A stretch of 48,191 nucleotides of DNA, from positions 26,106 to 74,296 of the forward strand of contig PLSX01000276.1 in the NCBI GenBank assembly GCA_003165315.1. The letters run 5' to 3'. Source of the DNA: Acidobacteriota bacterium (GTDB taxonomy: Bacteria; Acidobacteriota; Terriglobia; UBA7540). Shown here piece by piece: positions 1-7,951 of this stretch. How positions within the stretch are numbered: the stretch's first letter is position 1; every line of letters begins with the position of its first letter. The position numbers and the translations under genes are program-made. Under the pieces are notes generated by a model. It ran no database searches, was not told the origin of the DNA, and saw only the letters and a program-made list of their open reading frames with translations.

Positions 1-535
1 AATATCGCCGGATGCACCTTCATATTTGAAGTCCCAGCCAATGTTCGCCTCTTATCCACTCACGACTTTCTGTCCAGTTTCTCGCCAATTCGGCTCCGGT
101 CACCACCCCCGCCGCAGGCGCGGCGACCCCATTCCTTCACTGCGTCCAGGACAAGCTCTGAATCAGGCGGGGAGCTTTGTTTTGCCTGTGGCTCCCCTCC
201 TCGAACGAGGAGGGGCCGGAGCGATAGCGACGGGGGTGGTGCTGAGAGTGTCATGTGGGGATTGTTTTCCTATCATTTGAGGCATTTGGGCCGCGAATTG
301 ATCTCATTAGGGCCTAAAATGTCACTCATTTCATGTCATTTCGAATAAAATGTCCGGACATTGGGCTGGCATTTTGTCCGCGTTTTGTTTGTTTTCATAC
401 ACTTAGTGGCTTTGATCGTCGAAAAAAAGAATTCTTCTTTTCGAGACTTGCTCCCCGCACGACTTCTTGTCCACAAATTTAGCCATTTGCCTGTTTGCGA
501 TTGATAATTTGTCGTGAGCTTTTCGCTTTAGTGAG
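1..535. repeat. Left copy of a ~520-bp dispersed inverted repeat
   Basis: Read in reverse complement, 29010-29522 follows this stretch almost throughout. Shared blocks include the opening ATATCGCCGGATGCACCTTC, the nested element at 101-242, CACTTAGTGGCTTTGATCGT near 401-420, and CCATTTGCCTG near 483. I judge identity at about 75-80 percent by eye. The left edge may lie outside the window. No ORF in it is conserved between copies, so it looks non-coding, perhaps a degenerate non-autonomous element. I see nothing further in 536-740 before the hydrolase ORF. Confidence 0.85.
101..242. repeat. Nested ~140-bp palindromic element (family A, copy 1)
   Basis: The ends are inverted: it opens CACCACCCCCGCC and closes CGGGGGTGGTG. 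An inner hairpin is formed by CTCCCCTCCTCG and CGAGGAGGGG. A second copy lies at 29278-29418 inside the other arm of the large inverted repeat. The structure resembles a MITE or REP-type element. There is no coding capacity. Confidence 0.7.
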
Positions 536-740
536 GGCATGGGTACGATCCTTCTGGAACCACTGCGGTGTTGCCCCGCTCCTGCTGTCGCCTATAAAGC
601 CTACACCAGAGCCTAGAATTTGTCAAGAAAATTCCAGCCCAGGGAGGCTGACATAACCTCACCAAGGCGGGGGAGTGTGCATCAGCATGATGAGGGGGGC
701 TCGTCAAAGCGAGGGGCGCGGCAAGACCTTCGATAACTAC

Positions 741-1739
741 TCAGCGCCTGGCGACCAGGGAGGATCTAAGGAGGTGTTCCCTCGAATTGCATATCAGCCC
801 TCCGGGAAGGCGGAGGCTTCGCCAGTGAGCCGGGCAGCCCCCGGGAAGCCTCCGCCTCGTCGAATCCCTGTTATCCGCCACTCTATTTTGCGGCGGCCAA
901 TGGACCCGCTGCGGCTTGTTCTTTCCCTGCCACCAAGGCACCCTTTGCGGCCTTTTCGATAAAAAGAGGGCGACGGCCTGTGGCTGCGACACATAGATGG
1001 CGTGGCTGCCTTTGACCTCGACAACTGTTGACCCGGCACGTTTGGACATAGCCCGCTGAGCCTCAGGCGGGATCATTTTGTCTTCAGTGGTGACAAGGTA
1101 CCAGCTTGGCTTGGTTCGCCAGGCTGGCTCGCTGACCACGCCGCCCAGTGCGTTCAGACCCCATGGCACTTGTGAGGCGGCCATGAAGGCGGCCACCTCC
1201 GGGCTCACGTCGCCGGCGAACGACGCGGGGAATTTGGCCTTGTCGAGCAGCAAGAAGCCGTCTACGGGCGGCAGGATGGGCGGGACCGGCGCGCCTGGAG
1301 GTGGATCCTTGATCAGCGACGAAACTGATTCGCCCTTGTCCAGCGCAAAGGCGGTGACATAGACCAACCCGGCCACCTTCGGGTCGTTGCCCGCTTGCGT
1401 GATCACTGCTCCGCCATAGGAGTGGCCGACGAGGATCACCGGGCCGTTCTGCAATGCGATCGCCCGCTTTGTGACCGCCACGTCATCTTCCAGTGAGATG
1501 GTCGGATTCTGAACGATCGTAACCGTGTAACCATCATTTGTCAGGGCATTGTAAACGCCCTCCCAACCCGATCCATCCACAAAACCGCCGTGGACCAGAA
1601 CGATATTCTTCACCGTTGTCGATGCATTTGCTTGTGCCATAAGCTCCTTTCCCATGCCGAACATCGTTGCCATGATCAGCAGGGCTGTAAATGTGATTTG
1701 TCGTGCTCTGGGTTCTCTTGCCATTGTCTGGTGTTGCAT
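741..1739 (-). CDS. Secreted alpha/beta hydrolase, probably frameshifted near its 3' end
   Basis: Alpha/beta-hydrolase fold enzyme, likely an esterase-type hydrolase exported from the cytoplasm. The start at 1739 is chosen because GGAGG sits 6 bases upstream. Residues 14-37 form a hydrophobic signal peptide. HGGF at 50-53 fits the oxyanion-hole loop, GHSYGG at 105-110 carries the nucleophile Ser107, and a GSHAIY motif near 244 carries the catalytic His. The continuous frame runs on to 741, but the tail after LFLSKRPQ is Arg/Trp-rich and atypical. Adding one T to the five-T run at 961-965 (minus strand) restores a family-like ending, FIEKAAKGALVAGKEQ..., that stops at 883. The deletion is either genuine or a sequencing error. 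Substrate unknown. Confidence 0.8.
   Translation of the reverse strand: MQHQTMAREPRARQITFTALLIMATMFGMGKELMAQANASTTVKNIVLVHGGFVDGSGWEGVYNALTNDGYTVTIVQNPTISLEDDVAVTKRAIALQNGPVILVGHSYGGAVITQAGNDPKVAGLVYVTAFALDKGESVSSLIKDPPPGAPVPPILPPVDGFLLLDKAKFPASFAGDVSPEVAAFMAASQVPWGLNALGGVVSEPAWRTKPSWYLVTTEDKMIPPEAQRAMSKRAGSTVVEVKGSHAIYVSQPQAVALFLSKRPQRVPWWQGKNKPQRVHWPPQNRVADNRDSTRRRLPGGCPAHWRSLRLPGGLICNSREHLLRSSLVARR
808..857. terminator. Perfect 13-bp inverted repeat, possible terminator or REP
   Basis: AGGCGGAGGCTTC at 808-820 pairs perfectly with GAAGCCTCCGCCT at 845-857 across a 24-base loop. If the hydrolase really ends at 883, the hairpin lies just downstream of it. There is no U tract, so it may be a REP-like element or a transcript stabiliser rather than an intrinsic terminator. 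Confidence 0.4.
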
Positions 1740-1786
1740 CGTGACCTCCATGTTGAATTTTGAAAACTACTCTTCGTGCGCTTTCA

Positions 1787-2050
1787 TTACCTCGCCCGGC
1801 GTTCGCGGCTCATCCACTCCCTGATGTAGCCCGGACAGTTCGTAACCCGTTGCCCGTTCGTTTCGCACTGAACCAGGAACTGAACGACCTCACGGTCAAC
1901 GAGAGTTAGCTCCGTCAGATCGAGTACGACTTCGTGTCCCGCTTCCGACAGGATGATGTCCTGCAAGCCCTGCAGTTGCGCTGCGCCGATCCGCCCGATT
2001 ACGATCAGCTTGACGACACCGGACTCGATTACTCGCTGAAGCTTGAACAT
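1787..2050 (-). CDS. STAS-like (anti-sigma factor antagonist-type) small protein
   Basis: About 87 residues from the Met at 2050, which has GGAG about 10 bases upstream; the frame stays open to another ATG at 2128. The pattern VVKLIVIGRI ... VVLDLTELTLVDREVVQFL resembles the beta-alpha-beta core of STAS domains, and the DLT-x-VDREVVQFL segment lies where anti-sigma antagonists carry their phosphorylated Ser. Here that position is Asp/Arg, so control by SpoIIAB-type phosphorylation is unlikely. It is divergent from the PAS/sigma54 regulator gene, with about 175 bases between starts, which hints at a shared control region. A regulatory protein-protein role is an inference. Confidence 0.6.
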   Translation of the reverse strand: MFKLQRVIESGVVKLIVIGRIGAAQLQGLQDIILSEAGHEVVLDLTELTLVDREVVQFLVQCETNGQRVTNCPGYIREWMSRERRAR

Positions 2051-2224
2051 CGGGATGCCACTCCAGAAGGCAATCCTAAGGCCATGCGTAAATGGCTTGT
2101 TATCAGCAGTTTTCTCCTTACGCGTCACGAGCCATCGTGAGAACTCCCGAAAATTCGTGAGCGAAAGGACTGCGGCACTGATAGAATCTGAAGTAATAGT
2201 GGTTCAGGGCTAAATGGGGGGCAA

Positions 2225-4963
2225 GTGAACTGGGCGGATCCCGAATTTCGCAGGGGCGACGACGATGCCCTGCGCAAGAGCGAACTGACTTTTCGCCTGA
2301 TCATCGAGGGCATTGCCGGCTTGGTGGCCATCATGACTGCAGATGGCGAGGTCGAATTCGTCAACAACCAAGTCCTTGAATATTTCGGCAAAACTCTCGA
2401 AGAATTGAAGGGTTGGCAAGTCGGGGATGCCGTCCATCCCGACGACCTGCCTCAGGCAGTCGCTGCCTGGAGGCACTCGGTCGAAACAGGGGATCCCTAC
2501 GATGTTGATCACCGTCTCCGGCGGGCTGATGGGACATACCGGTGGTTCCACTCACGCGGCCTATCCCTGCGTGACGCAAAGGGTCACATTGTCCGTTGGT
2601 ATAACTTGCTGACTGACATTGAAGATCGAAAGCGTGTCGAAGAGGCCCTTCGTGCGAGCGAACAGAACTTGCGCATGGTCATCGATAGCATTCCCGGCCA
2701 CATCATGACTTTTACGGCAGAGGGAGAAGTCGAACTCATCAATCAGCAAACCTTGGTTTTTTTTGGCAAGACCCTGGAGGAATCAAAGAATTGGATCATT
2801 CCCAACGCCGTTCATCCAGACGATCTGCCTCGTCTGCTGGCCGCGAGGGCCAGCGCAACCGAAACCGGGAAACCCTATGAACTGGAGTTTCGCGCCCGTC
2901 GCGCCGACGGAGTGTACCGGTGGTTCCACTCGCGCGCCCTCCCCCTCCTGGACTCGGAAGGCCGTATCGTCCGCTGGTACAAGTTGTACACGGACATCGA
3001 AGAGCGCAAGAAGGCGGATGAGAAGCTGCGGAGAAGCGAAGCATACCTGTCCGAGGCGCAGAAATTGAGCCACACGGGCAGTTTCGGCTGGAATGCTTCC
3101 AGCGGAGAAGTTTACTGGTCCCATGAAACCTTTCGGATATTTGAGTACGAGCGGACCACCAGGATCACAATCGAGGTGGTTCTGCAACGAACTCACCCCG
3201 AAGACAGGCCGGCGCTGCAGCGACTACTCGAGCGCGTTGCAAACGAGCGGACAGAGTTTGATTTTGAGCATCGGTTGCTGATGCCTGATGGCTCTCTCAA
3301 ACACTTGCGGGTCGTGGGCTGCCCCTCACAGAGCGAGTCGAGCGGATTGGAGTTCGTAGGAGCGGTTACGGACGTTACCGGGCGCAAGAAGCTCGAACGC
3401 GAGTTGCAAAACGAACGCGATCGCCTTCGCCTGCTGCTCGATCTCAACAATCGCGTCGCGGCGAACCTGGACCTCCGCCAGCTATTTCGGGCAATATCGT
3501 GTGAGCTTCGCCGCGTCTTCAAATGTGATTTTGTCGGGATGGCCCTGCCCGATAGCGATGGCAAACAGTTGCGCCAACACATGGTTGACTTTCCCGGAAG
3601 CAAGGGCTTGATGAAGGAGGGCGCGCTGTATCCTATGGAAGGGTCATTGTCCGGGCTCGCCTTCCGCAGCGCCAAGCGGGTTGCGCTCAACAGTCGTTCG
3701 GAAGCCAGCTCTATTTGCAATTTTGATCCTGCGTTCCACAAGAGAGTAAATGAGGAAGGCCCTTTCCAGTCTGGCTGCTTCCTTCCCTTGATCAGCGGCG
3801 ACCGAGTGCTGGGTGTGCTCCAATTAACGAGTCGGGAGGAACGCGCCTTTTCCCGCCAGGATGTTGAGTTTCTGGACCAGGTGGCAAACCAGATTGCCCT
3901 TACCCTGAAGAACGCCCTGCTGTACGAGCAGGTTACTGAAACCAAAGACCGGCTTCAGGACGAGAACGTGGCCTTGCGCGAGGAGATCGACCAGGCCTTC
4001 ATGTTTGAGGAGATTGTCGGCTCATCGCCAGCACTCCGGGCGGTGCTCTCCAGTGTCGTCAAAGTCGCGCCGACCGACTCGACAGTCCTGATATCCGGCG
4101 AAACCGGCACGGGAAAGGAGTTGATTGCGCGCGCCATACACCGGCGGTCACAGCGTTCCGAGCGGGCGCTTATCAGCGTGAATTGCGCTGCCATCCCTAC
4201 TTCCCTGATCTCATCGGAGCTTTTTGGCCATGAGAAAGGAGCCTTCACCGGCGCGGTGCAGATGCGCCGTGGCCGCTTTGAGCTGGCCCACTCCGGCACG
4301 ATCTTTCTTGATGAGATCGGTGAAATCCCCACAGAGACGCAGGTTGCGTTGTTACGAGTGCTGCAAGAGCGTCAACTCGAGCGAGTGGGAGGTAGCCGCT
4401 CAATTCCAGTCGACGTCCGGGTCATTGCCGCGACCAACCGCGATCTTTCAACTGCGATCAGTGAGGGCACATTCCGATCGGATCTGTTCTATCGATTGAA
4501 TGTGTTTCCCATCCAGATGCCATCTCTCCGCCAACGCAAAGAAGACATTCCGCTCCTGGTCGAGTACTTCGTCAAGAGGTTTGCTGAAAAGATGGCGAAG
4601 CATATCATCCGGATCGATACGCGCACGCTGCAGCTCTGCGAGGAATATTCCTGGCCGGGGAACATACGCGAGCTGCAGAACATTGTCGAGAGGTCAGTGA
4701 TCCTCTGCAGTGGCGACACGTTCTCGATTGACGAAGCATGGCTCTCGATTCAGGATCCAGCCCAGCCGGCTCCGCCAGCAAAGATGGTGCGCATTCTGCA
4801 AGATCAGGAGAAGGAGATCATTGAATCGGCTCTGTCCGACAGCAGGGGCAAAATCGCGGGTGCGGGCGGGGCTGCCTCAAAGCTAGGCATTCCGCCTTCA
4901 ACGCTGGATTCGAAGATCAAGCAGCTAGGAATCCAGAAAGATAAATTCAAGACAATACCCTAA
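2225..4963 (+). CDS. Sigma54-dependent transcriptional activator with three PAS domains and a GAF domain
   Basis: A 912-residue enhancer-binding protein. PAS domains lie at roughly 17-140, 143-265 and 275-392; the first two are close duplicates, both with a YRWFHSR motif. A GAF domain spans about 400-560. The AAA+ module spans about 594-825, with Walker A GETGTGKE at 625, the sigma54-contact loop GAFTGA at 672 and Walker B FLDEIGE. A Fis-type HTH is at about 868-904. There is no receiver domain, so activation should come from ligand or redox sensing by PAS/GAF, as in FhlA/HyfR-like proteins. The start codon is GTG after a G-rich stretch. The target operon is unknown; a candidate sigma54 site lies upstream of the next gene. 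Confidence 0.93.
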   Translation: MNWADPEFRRGDDDALRKSELTFRLIIEGIAGLVAIMTADGEVEFVNNQVLEYFGKTLEELKGWQVGDAVHPDDLPQAVAAWRHSVETGDPYDVDHRLRRADGTYRWFHSRGLSLRDAKGHIVRWYNLLTDIEDRKRVEEALRASEQNLRMVIDSIPGHIMTFTAEGEVELINQQTLVFFGKTLEESKNWIIPNAVHPDDLPRLLAARASATETGKPYELEFRARRADGVYRWFHSRALPLLDSEGRIVRWYKLYTDIEERKKADEKLRRSEAYLSEAQKLSHTGSFGWNASSGEVYWSHETFRIFEYERTTRITIEVVLQRTHPEDRPALQRLLERVANERTEFDFEHRLLMPDGSLKHLRVVGCPSQSESSGLEFVGAVTDVTGRKKLERELQNERDRLRLLLDLNNRVAANLDLRQLFRAISCELRRVFKCDFVGMALPDSDGKQLRQHMVDFPGSKGLMKEGALYPMEGSLSGLAFRSAKRVALNSRSEASSICNFDPAFHKRVNEEGPFQSGCFLPLISGDRVLGVLQLTSREERAFSRQDVEFLDQVANQIALTLKNALLYEQVTETKDRLQDENVALREEIDQAFMFEEIVGSSPALRAVLSSVVKVAPTDSTVLISGETGTGKELIARAIHRRSQRSERALISVNCAAIPTSLISSELFGHEKGAFTGAVQMRRGRFELAHSGTIFLDEIGEIPTETQVALLRVLQERQLERVGGSRSIPVDVRVIAATNRDLSTAISEGTFRSDLFYRLNVFPIQMPSLRQRKEDIPLLVEYFVKRFAEKMAKHIIRIDTRTLQLCEEYSWPGNIRELQNIVERSVILCSGDTFSIDEAWLSIQDPAQPAPPAKMVRILQDQEKEIIESALSDSRGKIAGAGGAASKLGIPPSTLDSKIKQLGIQKDKFKTIP

Positions 4964-5491
4964 CGCGTGAATGACTCGTTTCCAAGCTGTACCAGGCGGA
5001 GCCGCAAGCGCGGCCACCTCATCCTCTGACGTTTAGAACCTCCCCGCCCGCGTGATCTTTATGAATCCACTTGGCTTGATAGTCGCCGAGCGGAGCAGCG
5101 CGTGGGCGTCATCGGCCTTCCTCTGCGGTCCTTATCATGAAAACTTAAAGCCTGATACTGGACGGCGGGAGGAGTAAACCCGCTTCTCGGGATCCATGCG
5201 GAGACCTTTTTACCTGCCCGGCAAGAATTTGCCGGCCGGAAGTAACATCCCCGCCTGAATGAAATTGCAAATGATTCAATGGCAACGAGTTAGGGGAAGC
5301 ATCCTTGGCCACCGGCGTGCTTTCAGGTTGCTGGGGAGAACTTTCCTGCAGATAGGGCGTATTTTGGGTTTCTTGCTTCAATTGACAGCAGCCTTGGGGT
5401 CGCAGACTTTTTGGTTCCCAGTTTGAAGGGTGAAAGGCCATTTTGATCAATGGGCAGTTGCATCAGGGGTTGCATGTCAGGGGAGGGGATC
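4964..5491. other. Intergenic region with a weak candidate sigma54 promoter
   Basis: No gene is seen in this 528-base gap. At 5306-5321 the sequence TGGCCACCGGCGTGCT has GG at 5307-5308 and GC at 5319-5320 with exactly 10 bases between, as sigma54 promoters require. The flanking -24/-12 bases match the consensus only partly. It lies about 170 bases upstream of the receiver-like gene and directly downstream of a sigma54 activator gene. The rest of the gap shows nothing I can name. Confidence 0.25.
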
Positions 5492-5947
5492 ATGAACCAA
5501 ATTGAATCAAAAAGCGGGACAGTGGTGCTGTTGGTGGACGAAGACCTTGAATATCTGGAGTCCATGCGCAGAAATATCCAAAGAAGCGGGTATAGCGTAA
5601 CCGTATGTAAATCATACGATGAAGGCATCCATCAACTGGCATCTGGGGCTTTCGACATCATTTTCGTGGGTCAGGGAAGTCGCAAATTCGAGGGACGTTG
5701 CGTGCTTCAGTCTGCGACGGCGCTTGACCGGCATTTACCCGTTGTGGTGGTGGCGCGCATCGTCGATATGGGGTGTTATCTGGAGGCGATGCAACTGGGT
5801 GCCGTCGATTACATCTCGCCCGGCCTTTGGGGATCGGAAATCGACTGGGTCGTGCAAACTCATGGTCTCCATCGCGTATCGCGATCCGGAAGCGTTCAAC
5901 CGGAGCACTCAAGCACCCCTACGATTTCAGCCAGGCTGGTGGCGTGA
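5492..5947 (+). CDS. Pseudo-receiver (response-regulator-like) protein without phosphoacceptor
   Basis: A 151-residue protein. The start at 5492 is chosen for the strong GGGAGG ribosome-binding site just upstream; the frame is open from 5450. The receiver fold is recognisable: VVLLVDED at 11-18 keeps the acidic pocket (Asp16, Glu17, Asp18). The phosphoacceptor Asp is Gly60 (FDIIFVGQ), the conserved Thr/Ser is Ala88 (PVVVVARI), and the conserved Lys is missing (DYISPG at 106-111). The protein should therefore not be phosphorylated in the usual way. There is no output domain after residue 125, only a Ser-rich tail. It follows the sigma54 activator on the same strand and may be a protein-protein regulator. 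Confidence 0.75.
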   Translation: MNQIESKSGTVVLLVDEDLEYLESMRRNIQRSGYSVTVCKSYDEGIHQLASGAFDIIFVGQGSRKFEGRCVLQSATALDRHLPVVVVARIVDMGCYLEAMQLGAVDYISPGLWGSEIDWVVQTHGLHRVSRSGSVQPEHSSTPTISARLVA

Positions 5948-6270
5948 CCTCGCGAGGCATTAATATCTCCAATGCGCCGCGGGTCAAGTTGACAGGGATG
6001 CGCCCGGGATTCTCCCTTCGACCCTCGACGGGAGTTCCGGTCAGTTCCCTTTTGCTTGCCTTGGGGGACACTACGCCTCTCCATAGAGGTTCTGGTTCGG
6101 GCAACGAGAAGGCCGGCGCAGCCCGATTCCTCCGCGCCACTTCAAGTCCCAATCTCGACCTGTTCATTACCTGGCACTAACAAATGAGCGCAGGAGAATT
6201 CGGCTCGGACCCTGAAACCTCAGCGCTGCCGAATGCCCGCTCACCTTCAACCTTGCTGCTAATTATCCGC
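5948..6270. other. Intergenic region without recognisable features
   Basis: No credible ORF on either strand. A minor CCTCT/AGAGG hairpin near 6075-6091 is the only structure noted, and it is too short to call. Confidence 0.4.
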
Positions 6271-6666
6271 TTAATGATGGCCGCAGGCTGCTCCCTTGGC
6301 AGGGTTGGGAAAGCTGTCAGACTGATCTTCGTTGGGGCGTGGTTCGAGGCATTGAAAATCCTTTTCGATCACGATGGTGAGGCTGGCTTCACCATTTACT
6401 TTTTGCTCGTGATTTAATCCCACGCGCTCGGAATTCGCCCATACCTGTCCCAAAACCTGGGGCACCGAAACCAAGATTTCGTTGTTCGCGAAGCTGGCGG
6501 AAATCTCCATTGCGTCGGTGGAGAGCACAACTGCGTAAATCAAACGATCCTTCAGCAAGGGTGAAAACTGAGTCGATTCCGAGACGCGGTCACCCTTTGC
6601 CAACTGGGCAACTTCACTCGCTCCCAAACGCAGGCGAATTGAATTCCCTCGAATGCGTAGCTTCAT
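6271..6666 (-). CDS. DUF7009 family protein
   Basis: A 131-residue cytosolic protein. The N-terminus MKLRIRGNSIRLRLGASEVA, the middle LVSVPQVL and the C-terminal VIEKDFQCLEPRPNEDQSD are features I associate with the DUF7009 family, for which no function is established as far as I know. The length is normal and there is no signal peptide or membrane segment. It starts 36 bases downstream of the end of the msrB relic on the same strand, so the two may once have been cotranscribed. Confidence 0.8.
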   Translation of the reverse strand: MKLRIRGNSIRLRLGASEVAQLAKGDRVSESTQFSPLLKDRLIYAVVLSTDAMEISASFANNEILVSVPQVLGQVWANSERVGLNHEQKVNGEASLTIVIEKDFQCLEPRPNEDQSDSFPNPAKGAACGHH

Positions 6667-6702
6667 TGATTGTTTCTTCCTCTCGCTCGAAATTGCCTGG
6701 TT

Positions 6703-6890
6703 TCAAGAAGCCTTGGCGAACCGCAAGGCTACGGATTTGATGCGATAACGCCGTCCTGCGGGCTTGGGGCCGTCGTCAAACACATGTCCCCAATGCGCGC
6801 CACATCGGCGGCACCACAAGGCAATTTGAGACATCCCCAGGCTCATGTCGATTCACTCGAGAGCGTTTTCCCTGGCGATTGGCGCCCGTC
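6703..6890 (-). pseudogene. msrB: msrB relic: C-terminal part of a methionine sulfoxide reductase B
   Basis: Read on the minus strand, the segment ending with a stop at 6705-6703 encodes DMSLGM ... CRRCGAHWGHVFDDGPKP ... RYRIKSVALRF. This matches the C-terminal catalytic region of MsrB, including the zinc-type CxxC and the GHVFDDGP block. Just upstream the frame reads ENALE, an in-frame TGA, then ID, so the preceding part is interrupted. I could not find the GWPSF region further upstream. The active-site Cys/Sec segment of MsrB (R-[CU]-x-N) aligns here with RYRIKSVALRF, where Ile replaces the catalytic Cys, so activity is doubtful even apart from the truncation. Confidence 0.6.
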
Positions 6891-7350
6891 ACCATGATAA
6901 ACCACCAGCGCCCGGTCGCGTGAGCAGGGTTTTCCTCGATCTCCATTATAGGCACCTCCGCTGTCCCTCATCACCAGGACGTGAAGGCAAAGGACTGCAC
7001 TCCAGGGGCTGGAAACTCAATTTGAAGAGTGCAGTTTTCCATCCGTTCGGAGAGAGCGGCGGGGAATTCAGCCAGGTTCCGAGCCCTTAAGACTGGGGAA
7101 ATTCCCCCCGCTCGGGAGTGCCGCGGACAACCCAAGGTCCTGCGATGGTCGCTACGCTTGCCACAGCAACAAACGTGACCGCGACGCCCACCAGATGCAG
7201 TAAGCCACTCCGGCGGAAAGGCTGATCGGCGCGGGAGAAGATGACGTAGATCCGGCTTTAGGCTTCCATACTGCCTTGAAAACCATCGAGAAATGGCAGG
7301 GTAAGATCGCCGCTCCGATTGAATTCTGGACATCCCTGATACCCCTGTTT
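6891..7350. other. Intergenic region, possible degenerate gene remains
   Basis: No complete gene. On the minus strand, 7250-7089 is open for about 53 codons and encodes a hydrophobic stretch (HLVGVAVTFVAVASVATIA) without a proper start, so it could be a relic of a membrane protein. The support is too thin to call it a gene. Confidence 0.3.
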
Positions 7351-7379
7351 TTGACGGTTTTGCCGTGGATGGATATAAT
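7351..7379 (+). promoter_or_regulatory. Sigma70-type promoter of fmdB-like gene
   Basis: TTGACG at 7351-7356 and a perfect TATAAT at 7374-7379 are separated by 17 bases. The expected transcription start is near 7386, followed by GGAGG at 7401-7405 and the TTG start at 7411. This is the best housekeeping promoter I can see in the window. Confidence 0.75.
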
Positions 7380-7410
7380 TGCATTGAGTTCTGTCAACAA
7401 GGAGGCTTAA

Positions 7411-7779
7411 TTGCCGCTTTACGAGTACGAGTGCAAAAAATGTGGACGAAGGATGGAGAAGATCAGGAAATTCTCCGATCCGCCTCTGACCGTTTGTGAG
7501 AAGTGCGGTGGCGAACTTGAGCAATTGCTTTCGTCTCCGGCCATCCAGTTTAAGGGATCGGGTTGGTACGTCACCGACTACGCCAAGAAGTCATCCGTTC
7601 CCAGCAGCAGCTCGTCTGACGACTCTTCCTCCTCTGCGGAAAAGAAGGAGAAGGCGGAAGCAAAGGCGGACGCAAAATCGGATGCTAAGTCTGAAGGGAA
7701 ATCCGAAGGAAAATCAGAGGCCAAGGAATCCAGCAGCAAGCCCAGCGAACCTGCCAAGGCGAGCACGAGCAAAGAGTGA
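7411..7779 (+). CDS. FmdB family zinc-ribbon protein
   Basis: A 122-residue protein. It begins PLYEYECKKCG and carries two CxxC knuckles (Cys9/Cys12 and the CEKC pair near 30-33), then the FKGSGWYVTDY motif typical of FmdB/CxxC_CXXC_SSSS proteins. The C-terminal half is low-complexity Ser/Lys/Glu/Ala, as often seen in this family. The start is TTG with GGAGG 5 bases upstream. The family is named after a putative regulator of formamidase but its role is unclear; zinc binding is predicted from the cysteines. It is monocistronic and convergent with galU. Confidence 0.9.
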   Translation: MPLYEYECKKCGRRMEKIRKFSDPPLTVCEKCGGELEQLLSSPAIQFKGSGWYVTDYAKKSSVPSSSSSDDSSSSAEKKEKAEAKADAKSDAKSEGKSEGKSEAKESSSKPSEPAKASTSKE

Positions 7780-7812
7780 GCACGTGCAAATTGTAAGAGA
7801 AGAGACTGTGGT

Positions 7813-7943
7813 AATTAAGAATTAGGAATTAAGAATTGTGTCCCCGGGTGTTCGTTCTAATTCTCAATTCCTAATTCTTAATTCCCAGGTTTCAATGCCC
7901 AGTTCTCAATATCCAATTCTTAATTCCTAATTCCTAATTCCCC
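7813..7943. repeat. Heptad repeat tract forming a large hairpin between convergent genes
   Basis: Imperfect 7-base units: AATTAAG/AATTAGG at 7813-7837, then AATTCTC/AATTCCT/AATTCTT units at 7859-7943. The second block is roughly the reverse complement of the first, so the transcript could fold into an AT-rich stem of about 25 bp. It lies between the 3' ends of fmdB and galU and could work as a bidirectional terminator. Confidence 0.75.
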
Positions 7944-7951
7944 CCCCGTCC

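Noticed and set aside
52-476. DnaA-box-like sequences (TTATCCACT, TTGTCCACA) suggesting an origin
   Set aside because: Only two imperfect boxes about 400 bases apart, both inside a dispersed repeat; no dnaA/dnaN genes or AT-rich unwinding region nearby.
3193-3945. Long minus-strand ORF (250 codons) inside the sigma54 activator gene
   Set aside because: It mirrors the activator frame in high-GC DNA and is Arg/Ser-rich without family motifs. The plus-strand protein has complete domains.
7089-7250. 53-codon minus-strand open stretch with a membrane-like segment
   Set aside because: No start codon with a ribosome-binding site and an immediate upstream stop; it may be a relic but cannot be called.
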